Origin: an uncultured Dokdonella sp.
GTDB taxonomy: Bacteria; Pseudomonadota; Gammaproteobacteria; Xanthomonadales; Rhodanobacteraceae
Length of the DNA: 14,356 nucleotides
Direction: 5' to 3'
Assembly (NCBI GenBank): GCA_934526015.1
Contig: CAKSZY010000043.1
Location: 1-14,356, forward strand
In this document: piece by piece, positions 1-5,874 of the stretch
How the letters are laid out: each line of letters opens with the position of its first letter
Position numbering within the stretch: the stretch's first letter is position 1
Program-made: the position numbers and the translations under genes
Notes under the pieces: model-generated
Told to the model about the DNA's origin: nothing
Databases searched by the model: none
Seen by the model: the letters and a program-made list of their open reading frames with translations, nothing else

Positions 1-250
1 AGAAGAAGAAGCACGAAAGCGCCCCTCATCCGCGGCTGCCGCCGCACCTTCTCCCCGTCGCAACGGGGAGAAGGGACCAGCATGCGCTTTCATCAGAGTG
101 CTGCCGTGCATTCTTGCGACAGCGCCAGCCGTCCCTTCGCCCCGCGCCAGCGGGGAGAAGGTGGTGCGGCAGCACCGGATGAGGGGCCGTGGGAGGTGGG
201 GTGCGATCGACGTTGCAGCCGTGCGCGAGAGTCACTTCATCGGCGGTTGC
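1..250. repeat. Composite dispersed repeat, tandem unit 1
   Basis: First copy of a 250-bp unit; its first 200 bases recur exactly at 251-450. It contains monomer A (17-77, + orientation) and monomer B (131-187, opposite orientation), separated by about 53 bp of spacer. Monomer A has a perfect 12-bp stem with a CGCA loop (47-58 paired with 63-74). Monomer B has a similar stem with one mismatch, and it matches the opposite-strand reading of monomer A at about 47 of 57 positions. Two head-to-head palindromic monomers resemble the BIME arrangement of REP elements. Many proteobacteria, Xanthomonadaceae among them, carry intergenic repeats with CCCTCATCC and CTTCTCCCC boxes; this is recalled, not searched. 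I see no coding potential. The reading frames here encode only the SPxxRGEG-type peptides typical of such repeats. Confidence 0.9.
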
Positions 251-490
251 AGAAGAAGAAGCACGAAAGCGCCCCTCATCCGCGGCTGCCGCCGCACCTT
301 CTCCCCGTCGCAACGGGGAGAAGGGACCAGCATGCGCTTTCATCAGAGTGCTGCCGTGCATTCTTGCGACAGCGCCAGCCGTCCCTTCGCCCCGCGCCAG
401 CGGGGAGAAGGTGGTGCGGCAGCACCGGATGAGGGGCCGTGGGAGGTGGGCTGCGTTCGCCGCTGCAGAAGTGCGCAGGCGCCACTTCAT
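251..490. repeat. Composite dispersed repeat, tandem unit 2
   Basis: Second copy of the 250-bp unit in direct orientation. Positions 251-450 are identical to 1-200, including monomer A (267-327, hairpin 297-324) and monomer B (381-437). From 451 the identity drops abruptly: 451-490 matches 201-240 at about 30 of 40 positions, and similarity is lost near 491. A perfectly conserved 200-bp core beside a diverged flank suggests recent homogenisation, such as gene conversion, or array expansion, rather than one simple duplication. It lies about 47 bp beyond the stop of the last gene of the three-gene unit. The hairpins could act on the 3' end of that transcript, but neither strand has a U-tract after them, so I do not call a terminator. 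Confidence 0.88.
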
Positions 491-536
491 CGCATGCCTG
501 CCGCGCATGACGGCGCCGGATGTCGTTGGTCCCGCG
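491..536. other. Short spacer between repeat array and GT-C gene
   Basis: Forty-six bases between the end of recognisable repeat similarity and the stop codon of the GT-C-like gene. I see no gene, clear hairpin or U-tract here. Confidence 0.5.
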
Positions 537-1973
537 TCAGCCGGGATCGACGTCCGCCTTCGGCTGGTCCCGGAGTGGCGCGACTGCGGCGGATGAAGGC
601 TGCGCCAGCAACACCGCCAGCAGGCTGAAGATCGCCGGCACGAGGTGCAGGACGAGGCGGTTTGCGCTGGTGTGGTTTTCGGCCCAGGCGGCCGCGTCGG
701 TGAAGAAGAACAGCACGAACAGGAACACGCAGCAGGCCAGCAGGGCGGTGCCGATGCGCGCGCTGGCCGGATCCTCGGCGAACCTGCGCCAGCGCCAGAC
801 CAGCACGACCGGCAGCAGGTACCAGAGCAGATGCCAGTTCGGCAGCGTGAACAGGCCGGTCAGCATGGCTGCGCCGACGGGTCGCCAGCCGAGATCGAGC
901 ACGCCGAGCGCGGGCACCACGATCTCGCCCCATTGGACGTCGACCCAGCCGAGTCCGAGCATCGGGAAGACGAAGCCGCCGAGCGAGATGGCGATGGTGA
1001 CGAGAAGGATGGCGCCGAGCACGAGCCGCCAGCGCAGGTTTGCACGGATCGAGCCGAGCACGCCGACCATCGACAGGATCAGCAACCACACCGCGCCCTC
1101 GAGCTTGATCATCGGCAGGCACAGCGCGAAGCCCGCGGCCAGCAGCAACTGGCCGGCACCGCCGCGGCGGATCCAGCGCAGCCACGCCAGCACGGCGAGT
1201 CCGAACACCGCCGCCATCCAGAGGTCGGCATACCCGGCAAGCGCCGCATGGGCATCGATCAGCGGCAACGACAGCATCGCCCAGGCGAGCACGGCGGCGA
1301 GCGCGGCGCCGATGCCGATGCCTCGCCATTGGCCGTAGCTGGCCAATCCGAGCGCGGCGAGTGCGCCGCTCCAGGCGAGATGGATGCGTGGCTCGTTCCA
1401 CGCACCGGCCGCACTGGCAAACCAGACCTCGATCCAGGCCAGCAGCTCGGGGTAGTCCCATACCGCCGACGTGCGCAAATCGGCAGCCGGCGCGGCCAGC
1501 CAGGCGGCCGGATCGACATAGGCGACGAATCGGTCGAGCAGGTACCAGGTCTTTGGTTTGACCGACCACGCCGACCAGGCGTCCCACGGGAACACCGGCC
1601 GCAGCGCGGCTTCGGCAGCCAGCGTCCACAGGCGCAGGACGACGAGGGCGACGGCAACGGCGATGACCACGCGCGCAGCGTTCGACAATCGCGCAGCGGA
1701 GATTTCGACGTGCCGCGAGCGCAGATACCACGCCGCGCTCCAGGCGACGGCACCGATCACGGCGAGGCACGGCGCAACGCGCGCGAACGCGGCCGAGGTC
1801 TGCGTACCCGCCAGCAGGCAGGTCAGGAAGGCGGCGAGGAACAGGCCGATGAAGTAGCCGTAGCCGAGCATCGCCGCGACGGCGCCCGGGCCGCGCAACT
1901 CGCGGACGAACGCCGCATGGATGCCGGCACCGGCGAACACCGGCAGGATCCAGGCGAGAAGCGAAGCGGTCAT
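537..1973 (-). CDS. Multi-pass membrane protein, GT-C glycosyltransferase-like
   Basis: A 478-residue protein that is hydrophobic almost throughout, with about 10-12 likely membrane helices. Spaced motifs recall a poorly characterised GT-C-type family (RgtA/ArnT-like fold): WDAWSAW with a following Lys (130-139), DYPELL (173-178), GYADLW (247-252), KLEG (290-293) and RLVLHLVP (439-446). In GT-C enzymes an early acidic residue in an extracytoplasmic loop is catalytic; Asp131 is a candidate here. By analogy it would move a sugar from a polyprenyl-linked donor to an envelope acceptor, but neither substrate is known. The ATG overlaps the stop of the preceding gene (ATGA at 1970-1973), indicating translational coupling. 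The C-terminal tail (about 459-478) is hydrophilic. The reading frame extends far upstream, but that part lies inside the preceding gene, so the ATG at 1973 is preferred. The CDS is near certain; the enzyme class is inferred from motifs. Confidence 0.8.
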   Translation of the reverse strand: MTASLLAWILPVFAGAGIHAAFVRELRGPGAVAAMLGYGYFIGLFLAAFLTCLLAGTQTSAAFARVAPCLAVIGAVAWSAAWYLRSRHVEISAARLSNAARVVIAVAVALVVLRLWTLAAEAALRPVFPWDAWSAWSVKPKTWYLLDRFVAYVDPAAWLAAPAADLRTSAVWDYPELLAWIEVWFASAAGAWNEPRIHLAWSGALAALGLASYGQWRGIGIGAALAAVLAWAMLSLPLIDAHAALAGYADLWMAAVFGLAVLAWLRWIRRGGAGQLLLAAGFALCLPMIKLEGAVWLLILSMVGVLGSIRANLRWRLVLGAILLVTIAISLGGFVFPMLGLGWVDVQWGEIVVPALGVLDLGWRPVGAAMLTGLFTLPNWHLLWYLLPVVLVWRWRRFAEDPASARIGTALLACCVFLFVLFFFTDAAAWAENHTSANRLVLHLVPAIFSLLAVLLAQPSSAAVAPLRDQPKADVDPG

Positions 1974-3154
1974 CGGCGACCCTCCGCGATGCGCGCGAGG
2001 ATCCAGTTGCCGCCGCCGGCGACGCGGGTGGCCGGCCAGTCGAGACCGCCGCCACGCAGGCGTCCCGAGGCCGCATCGAAACTCCAGTCCTCGCTGGCGT
2101 AGACGATGACCAGGGTGCCGGCCGGCAGTTCGGGCGACGCCTGTTCGATGACCTGCGGCAACACCGCGACATTGTGCGGCAACAGGTGATAGACGAGGCG
2201 CAACTGCTCGTACGAGGAGCCCGAGTGCACGAGGATGCGCGTGCGGTCGGACTCGCGCGCGAGCGCCGGCTTGATCCGGTTTGCCACCGCGAGGAGGTCC
2301 GCATCGGCGGCACGGGTCTCCTGGGCAGGCCAGTCCATCCCCGCATACAGGGCGCGGGTGGTCTGACCGCGCCAGGCGAGTCCGGCCTGCCAATGGAGAT
2401 CGAGCAGCAACCAGCCGGCGGCCACGGCGATCGCGGCAGCCGTGGCGAGGCGCGGTCCGCGCCAGCGCAGCAGCACGATGCCCCAGACGATGGCGAAGGC
2501 GCACACCAGCGCGACGCACACGACCAGCGGACGTGCGCGCGGCGTGTCGGTATCGCGCCCGAGCGCATGCACCGAACGCTGGCTCCATGGCCAGTGGCCG
2601 CGCCAGTCGGTCGACAGCGCGGCGAACTCGCCCTTCCAGGAAGGCGTGCCGAGCGCGACGGCCGCGAGGGTGAACGGCTCGAACGGCTGCGTCGGGGCGA
2701 CCACCTGCGGGGTCGGAAACTGGGCGAAACCGAGCTCGACGATGCGCCCCTTCCACTCCGGCACGACCGACAGGTCGAACCAGCTGTCGCCCGCGTCCGG
2801 CCACGGCAGCGAGACGACGCGCACCTCGTCGAGGGAATCGGCGCGACGGAAGATCAATGAAAGCTCGAAGGTCTGCGGAAACGCCGAAAAGCGGTAGCGC
2901 AGGAACGGGTGGGCGGCGGCGTCGATGCCGTCGAGCGCGATCGACTGCAGGGCGGTCGCCCCTTCGCCGACGGCCTCGATGCGCAGGCCCTCGGCGCTCG
3001 CCACCGCCTGCCCCATCCTCGGCTGCAGCTGCGTGCCGTTGAAGGCGTGTTCCTGTGCCGGCGCGAACGGTGCACGCGGATCGAGACCGGCCGCCCAGGC
3101 GAGCACGCCCAACACGCTCGCCAGCATCGCCACGGCCCAGGCGGTCCGCCTCAT
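1970..3154 (-). CDS. Membrane-anchored protein with extracytoplasmic domains, unknown function
   Basis: A 394-residue protein I cannot name. It begins with a short basic stretch and a hydrophobic segment (about 4-23) that reads as an uncleaved anchor or signal peptide. Residues 30-205 look like a beta-rich extracytoplasmic domain with many Trp, Phe and Pro residues. Two membrane helices follow (about 209-228 and 237-252), then a soluble C-terminal domain (260-394) with YEQLRLVYHLLPH (315-327) and TLVIVYASE (347-355). Such small soluble domains often accompany GT-C membrane proteins, so it may be a partner or accessory half of the next gene. It overlaps both neighbours by 4 bp (ATGA at 3151-3154 and 1970-1973). 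Longer upstream starts would run into the DUF455 gene and lack the hydrophobic N-terminus, so the ATG at 3154 is chosen. Confidence 0.78.
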   Translation of the reverse strand: MRRTAWAVAMLASVLGVLAWAAGLDPRAPFAPAQEHAFNGTQLQPRMGQAVASAEGLRIEAVGEGATALQSIALDGIDAAAHPFLRYRFSAFPQTFELSLIFRRADSLDEVRVVSLPWPDAGDSWFDLSVVPEWKGRIVELGFAQFPTPQVVAPTQPFEPFTLAAVALGTPSWKGEFAALSTDWRGHWPWSQRSVHALGRDTDTPRARPLVVCVALVCAFAIVWGIVLLRWRGPRLATAAAIAVAAGWLLLDLHWQAGLAWRGQTTRALYAGMDWPAQETRAADADLLAVANRIKPALARESDRTRILVHSGSSYEQLRLVYHLLPHNVAVLPQVIEQASPELPAGTLVIVYASEDWSFDAASGRLRGGGLDWPATRVAGGGNWILARIAEGRR

Positions 3155-3960
3155 GCGACGAGGGCCTGCAGGTGATCGAGCTCGGCCGGGCTGAAGCCGG
3201 CGCGCAGGCGCGCATCGATGTTGAACGGTCCGCGCAGCGCACCTGCGGAATGTTCGGCAACGAGGGCGGCGAACGTCGCCTCGGGTTCGAGGCCGGCACG
3301 TGCGCAGCACCAGGCGAACCAGCGCGATCCGGCGGCGACATGCGCCTCTTCCTCACGCAGGATGATTTCGAGGAGGGCGACGCTGGCCGTGTCACCGGCA
3401 TTGCGCAGGCGCGCGATCATGCCGGGGGTGACATCGAGTCCGCGCGCTTCCAGCACGCGCGGCACGAGGGCCATGCGCTCGAGGCAGGAATGTGCCGTGC
3501 GGCGGGCCATGTCCCAGAGACCGTCATGCGCATCGAAGTCGCCGTAGGCACGGCCGAGTTCGCCGAGGCGCGCGACGACCAGACTGAAATGGCGCGCCTC
3601 GTCGTCGGCCACCCCGACCCAGTCGTCGATGAAGGCGGTCGGCATGTCGCGGAACCGCAGCACCGCATCCCAGGCGAGGTTGATCGCGTTGAACTCGATG
3701 TGGGCCACCGCGTGCAAGAGAGCCGCCCTGCCTTGTTCCGTTCCGAGCCCGCGGCGCGGCAGCTGGCGCGGATCGACCCGTCGCGGTCGCTCGGGAATGC
3801 CCGGCCCGGCAATCGCTCCGGCTTCGACCGCCCCCTGCGCAACGGCAAGGCGACCGGCGCGCCAGTCCGCGGCCACGGCATGGGTGAGGGACACCTTTTC
3901 GGCGGGGTCGGCCGCGGCGAGGCATCGGTGTGCGGCGCTATGGAAGTCGAGCCCGGGCAT
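3151..3960 (-). CDS. DUF455 family ferritin-like protein
   Basis: A 269-residue soluble, mostly helical protein of the DUF455 family (PF04305), whose members have a ferritin-like four-helix fold related to diiron proteins such as MiaE. Likely metal ligands follow the expected spacing: His87 and Glu89 in AHIEF, Glu121 and His124 in DDEARHF, Glu161 in CLERM, and Glu205 and His207 in EEEAHV. The length is typical for the family. The reaction is unknown; the fold suggests an oxygen- or metal-dependent role in the cytoplasm. The chosen start is the ATG at 3960, giving MPGLDFHSAA; no strong Shine-Dalgarno sequence is visible, and extending upstream adds Pro/Arg-rich residues unlike the family. It opens a three-gene unit and overlaps the next gene by 4 bp. 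Family assignment is strong; function is open. Confidence 0.9.
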   Translation of the reverse strand: MPGLDFHSAAHRCLAAADPAEKVSLTHAVAADWRAGRLAVAQGAVEAGAIAGPGIPERPRRVDPRQLPRRGLGTEQGRAALLHAVAHIEFNAINLAWDAVLRFRDMPTAFIDDWVGVADDEARHFSLVVARLGELGRAYGDFDAHDGLWDMARRTAHSCLERMALVPRVLEARGLDVTPGMIARLRNAGDTASVALLEIILREEEAHVAAGSRWFAWCCARAGLEPEATFAALVAEHSAGALRGPFNIDARLRAGFSPAELDHLQALVA

Positions 3961-4057
3961 TCGAGGGAAATGGATCCACAATGGGCGCGCTGGCTGCACC
4001 GATCCGCCGATTCTGCCGCTTCGACGCGCCGGGCGAAACCTCGAGGGACGCCAGCCG
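3961..4057. other. Intergenic gap between TRIC and DUF455 genes
   Basis: Ninety-seven bases without coding potential. This gap is much wider than any junction between mnhA and the TRIC gene, so the DUF455 unit may be transcribed separately. I could not identify a convincing terminator hairpin with a U-tract or a consensus promoter on the minus strand. Confidence 0.4.
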
Positions 4058-4687
4058 TCACTTCGACGGCGGATTTCCGGCCTTCGCCACCGGCAAGGTC
4101 CAGCCACGACGGATCGAAAGCATGCGCAGGCCGAAGCAGAGCACGGCTCCGGCGATCGCGGTGGGCACTCCCGGCCAATCCCAGGCATGTCCGGCGACGA
4201 CGACCAAGGTCCCGGCCAATGCCGCCACGGCATACAGCTCACGCAACAGCACTGCCGGAATCTGCGCGACGAGCACGTCGCGGGCGATGCCGCCACCGAC
4301 ACCCGAGACCACCCCCAGCAGGACCGCCCCGACCGGTCCGAGGCCGTACACCAGCGCCTTTGCGGTACCGAGCACGGCGAACAGGGCGAGGCCGACGGCA
4401 TCGAAGAGCTGCACGGGATTGCGCAGGCGTTCGACCAGTTCGGAGCGCCAGAACGTCAGCATGCCTGCGGCACAGGACACGGCGAGGTACTTCCAGTCGA
4501 CCAGTGCGTGCGGCGGCGTGGCGGCCAGGGCGAGGTCGCGGGCGATGCCGCCCGAGGTGGCGGCGGCGAACGACAGGACCAGGACGCCGAACAGGTCGAG
4601 ACGATGACGCACGGCGACCAGCGCACCGCTGATGGCAAAGGCGAACGTGCCGATGAGGTCGAGCACGGTGATGAAGTGCGCGGTCAT
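4058..4687 (-). CDS. TRIC/UPF0126 family cation channel
   Basis: A 209-residue membrane protein of the UPF0126 family (YadS/YicG type), now grouped with trimeric intracellular cation (TRIC) channels. It shows the diagnostic internal duplication: two three-helix halves, each with a Gly-rich segment ending in GGIARD (46-51 and 132-137), plus a seventh helix near 175-190. Prokaryotic TRIC proteins characterised to date form trimeric channels for K+ and related monovalent cations. The ATG at 4687 places the family's conserved opening, LDLIGTFAFAISGAL, at residue 9. In-frame ATGs at 4732 and 4753 would add residues outside the family and overlap mnhG. The gene starts 7 bp after the mnhG stop, so it is probably co-transcribed with the antiporter operon, where a passive cation channel would complement active exchange. 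Confidence 0.9.
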   Translation of the reverse strand: MTAHFITVLDLIGTFAFAISGALVAVRHRLDLFGVLVLSFAAATSGGIARDLALAATPPHALVDWKYLAVSCAAGMLTFWRSELVERLRNPVQLFDAVGLALFAVLGTAKALVYGLGPVGAVLLGVVSGVGGGIARDVLVAQIPAVLLRELYAVAALAGTLVVVAGHAWDWPGVPTAIAGAVLCFGLRMLSIRRGWTLPVAKAGNPPSK

Positions 4688-4694
4688 GACGGCT

Positions 4695-5108
4695 TCAACC
4701 GCTTCCGCCGGCGCGATCGGACGCACCGTCATCGGCGGCCGTTGCGGGTTCACCGGCGTCCGCGCGCAAGGTCCACAACGCCGGCGGCGTGCCTTCCACC
4801 CCGGCCAGGCGGGCGCGATGGAGCGAAACCCGCGCCAGCAACACGGTGGTCACCGGTACCGTCACCGACAGCAGGATCGGGATCAGCAGCGGATGCAGCA
4901 TCGGCGCCCGCGCGAGCGCGGAGAAATACAGCGCCGCGGCGAGGCAGGTGACCCAGTTGCCGAGCGTGTAGGCCAGTGCGGAAGGATGCATGCGCTGGAA
5001 GAAGGTCGGCAGGCGCACGCAGCCGATCGACGAGGCGAGCACGAGGATGCCGCTCATCACCAGCAGCACGGCGACGATCGCCTCGACCCAGAACGGCACC
5101 GCGTTCAT
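4695..5108 (-). CDS. mnhG: Mrp-type Na+/H+ antiporter subunit G
   Basis: A 137-residue small membrane subunit of the Mrp/Mnh/Pha/Sha antiporter (MnhG/PhaG family). Three membrane helices are visible (about 8-28, 45-64 and 72-92). The family signature G-x-VRLP-(x)5-R-x-H-(x)6-TLG lies at 29-50, and a P-V-T-x-x-x-L-A segment at 85-92. MnhG is required for assembly of the complex but is not thought to carry the proton path itself. The protein is longer than the usual 100-120 residues: residues 103-137 form a hydrophilic, Ala/Asp/Gly-rich tail, probably cytoplasmic, with no recognisable motif. The start overlaps the mnhF stop by 3 bases (ATGA at 5105-5108), and the stop is 7 bp before the TRIC gene. 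Confidence 0.93.
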   Translation of the reverse strand: MNAVPFWVEAIVAVLLVMSGILVLASSIGCVRLPTFFQRMHPSALAYTLGNWVTCLAAALYFSALARAPMLHPLLIPILLSVTVPVTTVLLARVSLHRARLAGVEGTPPALWTLRADAGEPATAADDGASDRAGGSG

Positions 5109-5383
5109 TCGATGACCTCGCCGCGAAGGATGAATTTCGCCATCGCCGCGGTGCTGACGAAACCGAACAGGGCGATCAGCAGCGCCATTTCGAAGTAGGC
5201 ATCGCTGCCGTGGTCGATGCCGATCACCAGCATGACCAGCAGCGCATGGAAGTACAGCAGATCGATCGCCAGCACGCGATCCTGGGCACGCGGTCCGCGC
5301 AACAGGCGGTACAGCACCAGCACGGAGGCGATGGCATAGCAGCCGAGGGCGAAGGCGATGGCGCCGGACAACAGCGGGCTCAT
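5105..5383 (-). CDS. mnhF: Mrp-type Na+/H+ antiporter subunit F
   Basis: A 92-residue subunit of the MnhF/MrpF/PhaF family, of normal length, with three membrane helices (about 5-26, 36-56 and 64-85). The conserved loop RGPRAQDRVLAIDLL (29-43) matches the family pattern RGP-(x)3-DR-(x)5-DLL between helices 1 and 2. It is a small integral subunit needed for stability and activity of the hetero-oligomeric antiporter in the inner membrane; in other species a role in cholate or Na+ efflux has been proposed for MrpF. The ATG overlaps the mnhE stop (ATGA at 5380-5383) and its own stop overlaps the mnhG start, so translation is coupled on both sides. Confidence 0.93.
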   Translation of the reverse strand: MSPLLSGAIAFALGCYAIASVLVLYRLLRGPRAQDRVLAIDLLYFHALLVMLVIGIDHGSDAYFEMALLIALFGFVSTAAMAKFILRGEVIE

Positions 5384-5874
5384 TCGAAGATCTCCTGCAG
5401 CGGTCGCTCGTACCGCGCCTTGAAGCGGGCCACGAACGCGGCCTCGTCGCGCACGTCCCACACGTGCAGCAGCATCGCGCTGCGGTCCGCGGCAAGTTCC
5501 GACCACACCGTGCCCGGCACGATCGTGGTCACCCAGGCGAGCGTGGCGAGTCCGGCCGCATTGCGCAGGTCGAGCGGGATGACGACGAACTTCGGCGTCG
5601 GCCTCCGCCACGCGCCGAGCACGTCGCGGGCCACCTCGAGGTTGGACAGGACGACGTCGAAGGTGACCCGGGCGAGGAAACGCACGATCACCAGCGGACG
5701 CTGCAGGCGACCGTCGCCGGGACCGAGCGGAGCGACCAGCGGCGGAATGACCAGCGCGATCAGCATGCCGAGCAGCACGTGACCGGCGCTCACGCTGCGC
5801 GACAGCACCAGCCAGAGCAGCAGCAGGCCGAGCGACCACCATGGCGAAGGCAGCAGGCGGCGGAACGGATTCAT
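5380..5874 (-). CDS. mnhE: Mrp-type Na+/H+ antiporter subunit E
   Basis: A 164-residue protein of the MnhE/MrpE/PhaE family, of typical length. The N-terminal part has two or three close-packed hydrophobic segments (about 12-27, 30-50 and 62-80). The second half is a cytoplasmic domain with family blocks KFVVIPLDLRN (95-105), TLAWVTTIVPGTVW (111-124) and LLHVWDV (135-141). MrpE is needed for full antiport by the complex. The start ATG at 5874 overlaps the mnhD stop (ATGA at 5871-5874). The reading frame continues upstream inside mnhD, but only this start gives the family's hydrophobic N-terminus. Confidence 0.93.
   Translation of the reverse strand: MNPFRRLLPSPWWSLGLLLLWLVLSRSVSAGHVLLGMLIALVIPPLVAPLGPGDGRLQRPLVIVRFLARVTFDVVLSNLEVARDVLGAWRRPTPKFVVIPLDLRNAAGLATLAWVTTIVPGTVWSELAADRSAMLLHVWDVRDEAAFVARFKARYERPLQEIFE

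Noticed and set aside
1..490. CRISPR array
   Set aside because: Only two long units, with no short regular repeats and unique spacers, and no cas genes.
26..628. Several open frames in the left repeat array
   Set aside because: They repeat with the 250-bp unit on both strands and encode only SPxxRGEG-like peptides, typical of translated dispersed repeats.
645..2102. Plus-strand open frame of 485 codons opposite the GT-C-like gene
   Set aside because: Polar low-complexity product, while the minus strand shows motifs, membrane helices and coupled start/stop sites.
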